Both the position numbers and the translations under genes were made by a program. This document shows, one piece after another, positions 7,925-14,555 of a stretch of 17,198 nt of DNA. Location: NCBI GenBank assembly GCA_026990885.1, contig JALXCO010000192.1, positions 1-17,198 on the forward strand. The letters run 5' to 3'. Within the stretch, counting starts at the first letter, position 1, and every line of letters begins with the position of its first letter. The notes beneath the pieces are model-generated. The model had not been told where the DNA came from and searched no databases. It saw nothing but the letters and a program-made list of their open reading frames with translations. Source of the stretch: Desulfurococcales archaeon. GTDB lineage: Archaea; Thermoproteota; Thermoprotei_A; Sulfolobales; AG1.

Positions 7925-9016
7925 TCATATATCTATATAGCTTCTCAAAGCTCTAGTTATTTTTTCTCCAATATTGATAACGTTGGAGTTTGCCCCCGCT
8001 TTTAGATCGCTTACGTGGTCAATTAGATCATCGATAAACCCCTTATTTCTATCTAGGTAACCCCTATATAGACCCTCAAGAAACCCTCTAAAGCCATACT
8101 CCAAACCCCCTCTATATCCGCCTTCAAGAACTATAGCTATACCACTCACAGAGAGCTCTCTATCGTAAAGAATCGATGAAAGCATGGAGCCTATAAAGCT
8201 ATATAGACGCGATGAAAGCTTTATATAGCTCATAAACTCGTCCTCATAAGCATCAAACCCAGCAGATACCAGAATGATTCTTGGACTAACCGCTTTTATT
8301 ATGGGGGCTACAATGGCAGAAAATATATAGAGGTAGTCTGTATCGTTCGAGCCTGGGGGCATAGGTATATTTATTTTGCTGCCAAGAGCGTTGGATCCGC
8401 CTAAATCGCTGATCTCGCCTGTAAATGGATAGATGCTTGAATCATGAATATCTATATGGTAGACCTCGGGAATATCCCAGAAAATTTCCTGGGTACCGTT
8501 TCCATGATGTACATCGAAATCAAGTATAATAACGGGTTCATAACCTAGATCTAGAGCCCTGAAAGCCGAGCCAGCAACATTATTAAATATACAGAAACCC
8601 TGTGTCTGAGCACCCATAGCTCTACCATAAATACCAGCGTGATGCCCCGGAGGTCTCGCTAGATGAAACACTATGCGTGATGATCCAGAATATATCATGT
8701 CGACAATATAGATCGAGCCGGCAAACGCTGTCCTAGCCACCTTATACGTGTGCTCACCTATATATGTGTCGGGATCTATATATAGGTTTCTTCCTTTGCT
8801 CGATAGATCCTTTATTCTATCTATATATTCTATTGAGTGTGCCCTAGCTAGGTACATATCGGTCGACTCAGGCACTTTGGGTTCCTCAATATTGATCTGG
8901 AGCTCCATTTTCTCTAGAGTATTCAGAACCCTTTTCAATCTATCTGGATTCTCTGGATGTGCGTCTGGAGGCTTATGATCCATATAGATCTTTGAATAAA
9001 GCATCCTTATAGCCAT
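7925..9016 (-). CDS. Histone deacetylase-family zinc amidohydrolase (AcuC/HDAC-like)
   Basis: A 363-residue single-domain member of the arginase/deacetylase superfamily, the usual length for archaeal and bacterial HDAC-like proteins. The catalytic set is complete: PPGHH with His125 and His126, the NNVA loop (145-148), the zinc ligands Asp168 and His170 in DFDVHHGNGTQ, Asp255 in SAGFDAYEDE, and the LEGGY motif with Tyr301. Known family activities include deacetylation of acetyl-lysine, acetylpolyamines and acetoin-related substrates; the sequence does not say which applies. In Thermoproteota the acetylated chromatin protein Alba is one possible substrate, which is inference only. The start is ATG 9014-9016; a second ATG at codon 5 is nearly as good, because family homology begins at ILYS-type sequence there. 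It is divergent from the GT75-like gene and upstream of a small RHH regulator. Confidence 0.93.
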   Translation of the reverse strand: MAIRMLYSKIYMDHKPPDAHPENPDRLKRVLNTLEKMELQINIEEPKVPESTDMYLARAHSIEYIDRIKDLSSKGRNLYIDPDTYIGEHTYKVARTAFAGSIYIVDMIYSGSSRIVFHLARPPGHHAGIYGRAMGAQTQGFCIFNNVAGSAFRALDLGYEPVIILDFDVHHGNGTQEIFWDIPEVYHIDIHDSSIYPFTGEISDLGGSNALGSKINIPMPPGSNDTDYLYIFSAIVAPIIKAVSPRIILVSAGFDAYEDEFMSYIKLSSRLYSFIGSMLSSILYDRELSVSGIAIVLEGGYRGGLEYGFRGFLEGLYRGYLDRNKGFIDDLIDHVSDLKAGANSNVINIGEKITRALRSYIDI

Positions 9017-9043
9017 TAATCCAAAACCATATACATGAATTTA

Positions 9044-9100
9044 CACTAAAAGCTATTTATCTAAATTCCTCTAGAAGCCCCCGATAAATGATATAAATCC
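9044..9100. promoter_or_regulatory. Divergent promoter region between the HDAC-like and GT75-like genes
   Basis: The 98-base gap between two divergent starts holds AT-rich elements for both directions. On the minus strand there is an AAATTTAGATAAATAG-like stretch about 35-50 bases before the HDAC-like ATG. On the plus strand ATGATATAAATCC (9088-9100) lies about 20 bases before ATG 9115, suggesting a leaderless or nearly leaderless mRNA. Confidence 0.4.
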
Positions 9101-9114
9101 AGCTATAGCTAACT

Positions 9115-10281
9115 ATGAAGCGTGAAGACACCATGAACAAGCTTAATGATCGCGTATATATAGTTACTGCATCAATATCAGTGCTGGAGAACATCAGGAA
9201 GTTCAGCGAATATAACGATATAGCTAACGAAAAAATTATAGTTGTAGATGAAGGAGATGAAAGCATTAGGAAGAGGAACAAGGAAATCCTAAGGGAGCTT
9301 AATATAGTTTTCTACGGCCCGAAAGAAAGGGCTGAATGGTTCAGATCAAGGTTCGGAGAGTCCTACAGCAAATACCTAAGCGTAATACCGGAGAGATCAC
9401 ACGCTGAAACAAGCTTCGGTTTTTTGGCTGCTGCTGAAGATGGGGCTGAAATAATCATTGAGATCGACGATGATGTATTCCCGTATAAGGATCAGAAGCT
9501 GGTTAAAGGTCATTTAGATAACTTGGGTGATTCAACAGGTGTAGCTATGGAGTCGACTTCGAAATGGATCAATACAATAGATCTGTTAGAGCTGGAAAAC
9601 AGCAACACTAAAATCTTTCCACGAGGCCACCCATACGATCATAGCGTTAGGAACTATATCCATAATATATCGGGTTACATAGATAGCGGATGCGTCCTAA
9701 ACATGGGGCTTTGGAGCGGTGTTCCAGATCTAGATGCGGTAACCATCCTAGCTAACGGCGGTCTTGATGGCAGGCCTAAAATAAGGTCTATAGGGCTAAA
9801 GAGAAACATGGATAAAGTTATAGTTAAGCCAGGAAACTATTTCGCTGTATGCTCCATGAATACATCTTTCAGGGTCAAGATTCTTCCGGCATTTTATCAG
9901 CTATATATGAGGTACATGAATATAGATAGGTTCGACGATATATGGTCAGGCATCTTCGTTAAAAAAATAGCCGATCTTTTTGGCGATCATATATGTATAG
10001 GCAAACCTATCCTTTACCATGATAAAAGACCTAGGCCTGTATGGAAAGATCTAAAAATAGAGCTTGAAGGAATGATAATAAACGAGTGGCTGTGGAAGAT
10101 AGTGGATGAGGCAGAGCTAGATAAATCAAGCTATGCCGACGCATACATAAGCCTCGCTGACCATATAAACCGAAAATCAAAGGAGCTCAAAAACGTAGAA
10201 CATGAAAAATTCATTAAGACCCAAACGGAAAAGATGAAGCTGTGGATAGATGTATTGGACAAGCTGCATCTAGGCATATAA
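9115..10281 (+). CDS. RGP / UDP-arabinopyranose mutase-like protein (GT75 family, STELLO-related)
   Basis: The 388-residue protein resembles the reversibly glycosylated polypeptide family, known in plants as UDP-arabinopyranose mutase and also found in some archaea and bacteria. Visible family signatures are the N-terminal Rossmann strand VYIVTASI, the metal/nucleotide-sugar motif IEIDDDVFP (Asp118-Asp120), FPRGHPY (168-174), GLWSGVPDLDAVTIL (198-212), the FAVCSMNTSF segment (243-252) and RFDDIWSGIFVKKI (272-285). Arg170 lines up with the arginine that becomes reversibly glycosylated in plant RGPs (RGYPFS). It is likely cytoplasmic and acts on a nucleotide sugar, either interconverting pyranose and furanose forms or transferring glycosyl groups for surface glycans. 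The C-terminal 70 residues are helical and charged. The start is ATG 9115; ATG 9133 (codon 7) is an alternative. It stands alone, with no sugar biosynthesis neighbours visible. Confidence 0.8.
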   Translation: MKREDTMNKLNDRVYIVTASISVLENIRKFSEYNDIANEKIIVVDEGDESIRKRNKEILRELNIVFYGPKERAEWFRSRFGESYSKYLSVIPERSHAETSFGFLAAAEDGAEIIIEIDDDVFPYKDQKLVKGHLDNLGDSTGVAMESTSKWINTIDLLELENSNTKIFPRGHPYDHSVRNYIHNISGYIDSGCVLNMGLWSGVPDLDAVTILANGGLDGRPKIRSIGLKRNMDKVIVKPGNYFAVCSMNTSFRVKILPAFYQLYMRYMNIDRFDDIWSGIFVKKIADLFGDHICIGKPILYHDKRPRPVWKDLKIELEGMIINEWLWKIVDEAELDKSSYADAYISLADHINRKSKELKNVEHEKFIKTQTEKMKLWIDVLDKLHLGI

Positions 10282-10301
10282 CAGATATAAAATTCATCAA
10301 A

Positions 10302-10315
10302 CAACTATTTAATAA
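10302..10315 (+). promoter_or_regulatory. Candidate TATA box of the 95-residue membrane protein gene
   Basis: AACTATTTAATAAG lies about 30-35 bases before the TTG start at 10342, with a GGTG ribosome-binding site (10331-10334) between them. This gives a plausible short-leader transcript independent of the upstream GT75-like gene. Confidence 0.35.
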
Positions 10316-10341
10316 GCCTATAGTTTGGATGGTGTTAGCTC

Positions 10342-10629
10342 TTGGTTACCGGCGGAGAGGCTGGGGTTATTGAAACCGCTATATCGGTTATTCTCTCTAT
10401 ATATAACTGGCTCACAAACACTCTAGAAGGGTTCCTCAGCGACACCTTGTTTAAGGCCCGCCCGGATCTAGCCGACCAGTTCGGCAACGCTATAACCAAC
10501 ATGGTCGGGTTTACAGCCATATACCTGCTGCTTGTGGCCTTTGAGGCGGTGAAGAAGATCCTTGGATACATACTGGCGATAGGATGGATACTGATCATAG
10601 TCGCCATGGCACTAACTCTAATGACGTAA
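10342..10629 (+). CDS. Small two-helix membrane protein, function unknown
   Basis: A 95-residue protein that I do not recognise. Residues 8-34 form an amphipathic or partly hydrophobic helix (ETAISVILSIYNWLTNTLEGFL). Then follow a polar loop with KARPDLADQ and two hydrophobic helices at about 50-68 (ITNMVGFTAIYLLLVAFEA) and 73-94 (ILGYILAIGWILIIVAMALTL) separated by a short VKK turn. The only usable start is TTG 10342: a TAG lies in frame six bases upstream, and GGTG sits eight bases before the TTG. Codon use is clean and coding-like, and the frame ends in a T-rich stretch (10671-10679) suitable for termination. Such small helix-hairpin proteins are common in archaeal membranes and have no known common role. 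An opposite-strand frame overlaps it but has no recognisable features. Confidence 0.75.
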   Translation: MVTGGEAGVIETAISVILSIYNWLTNTLEGFLSDTLFKARPDLADQFGNAITNMVGFTAIYLLLVAFEAVKKILGYILAIGWILIIVAMALTLMT

Positions 10630-10670
10630 GCAGTAGGATTAAGAAAATGATGATTTTTGGTATTTACTGA

Positions 10671-10680
10671 CCTTTTTTAT
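10671..10680 (+). terminator. T-rich intrinsic terminator
   Basis: CCTTTTTTAT follows the small membrane protein gene by about 40 bases and leads into the convergent thioesterase stop. Archaeal RNA polymerase terminates at such T-tracts without a hairpin. Confidence 0.4.
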
Positions 10681-11153
10681 CTAACTATAAACCACGTGCC
10701 AAGACCCTTGGCGCATAGCTTCCCCTGGGAATCCAGAACCTCAGCCTCTCCAACAACCAAGGTTCTACCCTTCCTTATGACTTTTCCTATAGTTGTGAAG
10801 GGACCCTCCTTCAAAGGCTGAAGAAAATTTATCTTAAGCTCTGCAGTATATTGGTTGTATCCCTCATTAACCGTCATTACGGCCAGCCCTATAGCTAGAT
10901 CTATAGCAGTCATGATAACACCACCATTCACAATACCTCCCCATCTCAGTATCTTCGGGCTCTCAGGAAACTCGATCCTGGAGTAGCCCTCCCCGAAATC
11001 AACTATCTTTATTCCAATATACTGATATACAGGCTCTACCCCTATGAAATACTTGTTCAATATCTCAATCATTTCCCTCTTATTATCTTTGAACCTATCG
11101 AAAACACCCTTGAATCCTCCATGCTCCTTAATTAAACGGTCCCACGACTCCAA
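10677..11153 (-). CDS. PaaI-type hotdog-fold acyl-CoA thioesterase
   Basis: A 158-residue single hotdog-domain protein that likely hydrolyses an acyl-CoA thioester in the cytoplasm. The signature is the central helix and its lead-in: ILRWGGIVNGGVIMTAIDLAIGLAVM (68-93). Asp85 is in the catalytic position of the helix, and the HGG of many PaaI proteins reads NGG here (Asn77). The long strands TAELKINFLQPLKEG, TTIGKVIRKGRTLVVGEAEVLD and LCAKGLGTWFIV complete the sheet. The first 40 residues are a helical extension before the domain. The start is TTG 11151-11153, with a TATA-like TAAAATAAATATC about 35-40 bases upstream; the next methionine (codon 28) would remove part of the extension but not the domain. 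No degradation-pathway genes are adjacent, so the substrate is unknown. Confidence 0.88.
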   Translation of the reverse strand: MESWDRLIKEHGGFKGVFDRFKDNKREMIEILNKYFIGVEPVYQYIGIKIVDFGEGYSRIEFPESPKILRWGGIVNGGVIMTAIDLAIGLAVMTVNEGYNQYTAELKINFLQPLKEGPFTTIGKVIRKGRTLVVGEAEVLDSQGKLCAKGLGTWFIVR

Positions 11154-11184
11154 ACTCTAAACCCAGAAAAGAAGTTTCAGGAAA

Positions 11185-11200
11185 AAAGATATTTATTTTA
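11185..11200 (-). promoter_or_regulatory. Candidate promoter of the thioesterase gene
   Basis: On the minus strand the 58-base gap after the oxidase subunit II stop contains TAAAATAAATATC followed by a T-rich tract. The first may serve as the TATA box for the thioesterase and the second as the terminator of the oxidase subunit II transcript. Confidence 0.35.
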
Positions 11201-11211
11201 GCCTTTCCGCA

Positions 11212-11691
11212 TCATCCGCCGGTGGAGGGAACAACAACAAGCTCCGCTATCATTGCGTAGTGCCCGACTCCGCAGAGTTCGGCGCATAGAATGGTGTATG
11301 TCCCAGGCTCTGTAACCTTTACCCAAAGATAATTAACCCTTCCAGGCACGGCATCCATCTTAAGGCCAAGCTCCGGAATAAATAGGCTGTGTATAACGTC
11401 TACGCTAGTTATATCGAATCTATATAGCTTGCCAGCCTCTAGAACAAGCCTATTATCTATTGAGGTGCCGTTTTCGTATATGAATCTCCATCCGAATTGA
11501 TAAGCCTCAACCCTAATTACCTCAAAGGGCTCAGGCTCGAATGTGGGTTGGGCCCATAGGTCGGCTAAACCTATTATTGTGAGTGCTGCTAGGTAAGCTA
11601 GTATTATCGATGTACCTATTATTGTTGCTATCTCAAAATACCTGATCTTACGCTCCTCACTTTCATGACTAGATCTCATCTTCATCCCCAC
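11212..11691 (-). CDS. Cytochrome c oxidase subunit II, C-terminal part: TM2 and CuA domain
   Basis: Numbered from GTG 11691 (159 residues). Residues 20-44 form one transmembrane helix. They are followed by the family stretch VIRVEAYQFGWRF (58-70) and a cupredoxin domain outside the membrane carrying the binuclear CuA site: His101 (DVIHSLF), Cys136, Glu138 and Cys140 (CAELC), His144 and Met147 (GHYAM). The CuA site accepts electrons from a donor (cytochrome c or a blue copper protein) and passes them to subunit I. The usual first helix of subunit II is missing here; it is supplied by the upstream overlapping 84-residue frame. GAGGTGGGG inside that frame is a strong ribosome-binding site for ATG 11683-11685 or, at better spacing, ATG 11677-11679. 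The latter, not the GTG, is probably the true start. The frames overlap by 23 bases when the GTG is used. Confidence 0.93.
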   Translation of the reverse strand: MGMKMRSSHESEERKIRYFEIATIIGTSIILAYLAALTIIGLADLWAQPTFEPEPFEVIRVEAYQFGWRFIYENGTSIDNRLVLEAGKLYRFDITSVDVIHSLFIPELGLKMDAVPGRVNYLWVKVTEPGTYTILCAELCGVGHYAMIAELVVVPSTGG

Positions 11692-11923
11692 CTCTAAACT
11701 TTATAACGAAAAAAGCTATCGTGCCCGCAAATATGCTGAAAACGGCCATCGCTAGAACATATACTATCCTATATATGTCGTTTATAACCGCTGTCTGGGG
11801 AGACAGTGTGGGGCTTCTAAGCAGGCCCCAGTTCCCGATATAGAGGGTGAATAGATAGATCAGCACTATAATAGAGAACCATACTGCATAGTCCTTGATG
11901 GTCAGTCTATCCCTGTTCTCCAA
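11669..11923 (-). CDS. Cytochrome c oxidase subunit II, N-terminal part: membrane hairpin
   Basis: An 84-residue protein with two hydrophobic helices, about 13-35 (VWFSIIVLIYLFTLYIGNW) and 51-76 (YRIVYVLAMAVFSIFAGTIA), ending in KFRGGDEDEI. The second helix with its preceding SPQTAVINDIYR and following charged FRGGDEDE matches the first true helix and loop of ordinary CoxII; the first is probably a signal-anchor or extra helix. The frame stops (TAG 11669-11671) where ordinary CoxII would continue into its second helix, and that helix follows at once in the next frame. It therefore looks like the 5' half of a split coxII. It starts at TTG 11921-11923 with a GGGTG element about nine bases upstream and a TATA-like TTTAAAAAG (near 11964-11973), divergent from the subunit I+III gene. 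It could be a functional split gene or a frameshift; see findings. Confidence 0.85.
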   Translation of the reverse strand: MENRDRLTIKDYAVWFSIIVLIYLFTLYIGNWGLLRSPTLSPQTAVINDIYRIVYVLAMAVFSIFAGTIAFFVIKFRGGDEDEI

Positions 11924-11962
11924 TATATAGACACCCTAAGCACTTTCTAATGCCATTATTAC

Positions 11963-12014
11963 TTTTTAAATTAATAAATTTAATATTTTAATCCCCTATA
12001 ATCATAATATATAG
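11963..12014. promoter_or_regulatory. Divergent promoter region of the terminal oxidase genes
   Basis: The 120-base gap between the split subunit II genes and the fused subunit I+III gene is very AT-rich. For the minus strand TTAATTTAAAAAG (11963-11974) is a good TATA box about 45 bases before the TTG start. For the plus strand TAATATATAG (12005-12014) lies about 30-35 bases before ATG 12044. A shared regulator binding between them is possible; I see no clear palindrome. Confidence 0.45.
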
Positions 12015-12043
12015 ATTAGAAGCGGTTCAATGGGTGCGCAGGT

Positions 12044-14437
12044 ATGGGTGGGCAAAACAATCATGAGGAGCATGAACCCTTTTATAAAAGCTTAAAAGGC
12101 ATCATAACCACAACACACCATACCGATATAGGAATAATGTATCTAACCATAGCGGTAATAAATCTTCTGATAGCTGGTTCACTCGCTATGATTATAAGGG
12201 CGCAGCTTGGAGGAATAAATGTCGTTTCGCCAGACCAGTACCTGGGTGTGGTGTCGCTACATGGAACGGCTATGCTGTTCTTTGTTGTGACCCCGTTCTT
12301 TGCCGGGATAGCCAACTATGTGTTGCCCAAAATGGTTGGGGCGCCAGACCTATATTGGCCGAAGATAAATGCATTCGCGTTCTGGATGTTTGTTGCTGCA
12401 AGCATAGTGTTTTGGCTTAGCTTTCTGGATCTCGGGAACCTCCAGATTGGATGGACAGGCTACGCGCCATTATCTACATACAGAACTCTTGCTGTGGGCT
12501 ACGGTATAGATCTATGGATACTGGGGATACTTCTATTCACTATCTCATCAACTCTTGGAGCGATAAACTTTATAATGACCACCTTCAGGCTTAAGAGTCC
12601 TGATCTAAAGCTGTCTAAGATACCTCTATTCGTGTGGTCATTTATAAGTGCCCAGTTCCTTATACTCTACGCGTTTCCGCCATTTATAATAGCTCTCCTA
12701 ATGCTGTTCCTAGAGAGAAATCTGGCTGCACCATTCTTTGATCCTGGCAGGGGAGGGGACCCGATACTGTACCAGAATCTATTCTGGTTCATGGGACATC
12801 CAGAGGTGTATATACTGGTTCTGCCAGCGTTTGGGCTTGTATCGGAGGTACTGCCTAGAATGGCTAGAAAACCCATATATGGCTATAAAGCTATAGCCCT
12901 TTCATCTGTAATGATCCTTGTTCTAAGCTTCTTCGTCTGGGCACACCACATGTTTACTGTAGGCCTTGGCATAGTTGCCCTAATGCCCTTCGTTATAACC
13001 ACAATGGCCGTGGCTATCCCATCAGGGATCAAGGTGTTTAACTGGACGGCCACGCTGTATAAGGCTAGAATCAGGTTCAGGACCCCAATGATCTATGTTC
13101 TAGGATTCCTAACCTTCTTCATAATAGGCGGGATAACGGGCGTGTTCTTCCCAGTGATCCCGGTAGACATACCGTTCCAAGACACCTACTTTGTTCTGGG
13201 GCACTTCCACTATGTGGTGAACGCTATATTTGTAGCTATAATGGCTGGGCTATTCTACTACTTCCCCTACATGACCGGGAGAATGTACCACGAGGGGTTA
13301 GGGAAGCTAAGCGCCTTAATGATTATAGTTGGTGGAGGCGTGGCGTTCACATCATTCCTAACGCTGGGCATACTGGGTATGCCCAGAAGATACTATGAGC
13401 CGCCGCCTCTCCCCCAGATGGAGGTTTACAGCCAGATAGCTACAGCAGGATCTATATTAATGGGTCTAGGAGTTGTTGTTGCCCTACTATCGATGATATA
13501 CGGATTATTCAAAGGCAAGCAGGTCGATAGAAACGATCCATGGAAAGCAACCAAAATGGGAATGCCAGACTTCCACCCAGCACCAATGGTTAATGGGGCA
13601 GGCATCCCCCACAGAGCCCCCCACCCATGGATGACCATCACCGGTTTAGCCACAATGCTCCTACCACTAGGGCTACTGCTCATAATCAAGTGGGGCATGA
13701 CGGTTATAGGCACACTGCTAATAGTTTTATTCTTCGCTACAGGAATAGCTTGGCTGGTGGCTGAGTATTTCAGACCCAAAACATCCCAGTACCTCAATGG
13801 TGGGGCTGTAGCGGCTGAAGCCAAACCACTGCTTCAGTGGGGAGTTGCTAGAGGGCTGCTCGGTATCGATGCCAAGGCATCTGCGCTATACGTTATAACT
13901 ACAGAGATCTTTCTATTCGGCTCAGCGATAGCCTCCTACTTCTATCTCATGAGGGTCAACCCCACATGGCCCCCGCCACCGACACCGCATCTAGAGACCC
14001 TAGTACCCATAATAAATACTGTGGTCCTTCTAAGCAGCGGTGCCGTGATGCACTATGGCTACATCAAGTTTAAGCAAGGGGATGTTGAGAGCTTTAGGGC
14101 GCTGGCTCTAGGTACAATGATACTTGGATCACTGTTCCTCGGCGGACAAGCCTATGAGTATGTTACCTCCGGAATGACCCTAGCCACAAGCGTGTACTCA
14201 TCGATGTTCTACCTCCTAACAGGCATACACGGGCTCCACGTACTAATGGGGTTAGTAGCTATAGCCGTATTGATAGCGAGAAGCCACAACGGGTCTCTAC
14301 CAGTAAACACCAAGGGAGAGAGTGTTGTTGAAGCTGTAACCCTATACTGGCACTTCGTAGACCTGATATGGATAGTCCTGTTCTCAATACTGTATCTCAT
14401 ACCATTCCAGATACCCGCAATGGTGTCAGGAGCTTAA
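12044..14437 (+). CDS. Fused cytochrome c oxidase subunits I and III (A1-type heme-copper oxidase)
   Basis: Reduces O2 to water in the membrane and pumps protons. The 797-residue protein resembles SoxM of Sulfolobus and CaaA of Thermus. Residues 1 to about 490 form the 12-helix subunit I: heme His73 and His389, the heme a3 ligand His387 (GHFHYVV), CuB ligands His252, His301 and His302 (WAHHMF), the cross-linked Tyr256, Glu254 in GHPEVY (D-channel end, A1 type) and Lys330 (K-channel). After a polar linker (about 490-520) two extra helices (about 525-570) lead into subunit III (580-797), with its signatures FYLLTGIHGLHVLMG and YWHFVDLIWIVLF. The start is ATG 12044 with a short leader. The gene is divergent from the split subunit II genes. 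No heme synthesis, cytochrome c, Rieske or cytochrome b gene lies in the window, so the electron donor is not shown. Confidence 0.95.
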   Translation: MGGQNNHEEHEPFYKSLKGIITTTHHTDIGIMYLTIAVINLLIAGSLAMIIRAQLGGINVVSPDQYLGVVSLHGTAMLFFVVTPFFAGIANYVLPKMVGAPDLYWPKINAFAFWMFVAASIVFWLSFLDLGNLQIGWTGYAPLSTYRTLAVGYGIDLWILGILLFTISSTLGAINFIMTTFRLKSPDLKLSKIPLFVWSFISAQFLILYAFPPFIIALLMLFLERNLAAPFFDPGRGGDPILYQNLFWFMGHPEVYILVLPAFGLVSEVLPRMARKPIYGYKAIALSSVMILVLSFFVWAHHMFTVGLGIVALMPFVITTMAVAIPSGIKVFNWTATLYKARIRFRTPMIYVLGFLTFFIIGGITGVFFPVIPVDIPFQDTYFVLGHFHYVVNAIFVAIMAGLFYYFPYMTGRMYHEGLGKLSALMIIVGGGVAFTSFLTLGILGMPRRYYEPPPLPQMEVYSQIATAGSILMGLGVVVALLSMIYGLFKGKQVDRNDPWKATKMGMPDFHPAPMVNGAGIPHRAPHPWMTITGLATMLLPLGLLLIIKWGMTVIGTLLIVLFFATGIAWLVAEYFRPKTSQYLNGGAVAAEAKPLLQWGVARGLLGIDAKASALYVITTEIFLFGSAIASYFYLMRVNPTWPPPPTPHLETLVPIINTVVLLSSGAVMHYGYIKFKQGDVESFRALALGTMILGSLFLGGQAYEYVTSGMTLATSVYSSMFYLLTGIHGLHVLMGLVAIAVLIARSHNGSLPVNTKGESVVEAVTLYWHFVDLIWIVLFSILYLIPFQIPAMVSGA

Positions 14438-14490
14438 TTTTTTACTTTCGAACTCTAGGAAAACTAGGAGTATTTTTTAATTTTTTATTA
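14438..14490 (+). terminator. T-rich terminator after the oxidase gene
   Basis: Two T-tracts follow the fused oxidase stop, one at 14438-14443 and a denser one at 14471-14490 (TATTTTTTAATTTTTTATTA). This is a typical archaeal factor-independent termination region and separates the oxidase from the next gene. Confidence 0.55.
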
Positions 14491-14516
14491 TATTATTCCC
14501 CCTGTTAAATATGGAG

Positions 14517-14530
14517 TCGCTATATAAGGG
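14517..14530 (+). promoter_or_regulatory. Candidate TATA box of the surface protein gene
   Basis: GTCGCTATATAAGG lies about 30 bases before the ATG at 14556, preceded by a CCCCC and followed by a GGGGG tract that could pair in a weak hairpin. The distance predicts a leaderless or almost leaderless transcript with no Shine-Dalgarno. Confidence 0.45.
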
Positions 14531-14555
14531 GGTTTTTGAATAGAATTAATTAGCT

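Noticed and set aside
10647..10670. C/D box sRNA-like motifs: ATGATGA followed by CTGA 13 bases later
   Set aside because: Only one C and one D-type box are present, with no C'/D' pair and no flanking complementary stem, and a T-rich terminator follows at once. Chance in an AT-rich gap is more likely.
13426..13824. Minus-strand frame of 132 codons over the oxidase gene
   Set aside because: Antisense to the linker and subunit III start of the fused oxidase; no motif, and codon bias fits a shadow frame.
14498..14532. CCCCC ... GGGGG inverted repeat before the surface protein gene
   Set aside because: The arms are five bases with a loop of about 25 and no extension of pairing. It brackets the TATA box, but is too weak to call a regulatory hairpin.
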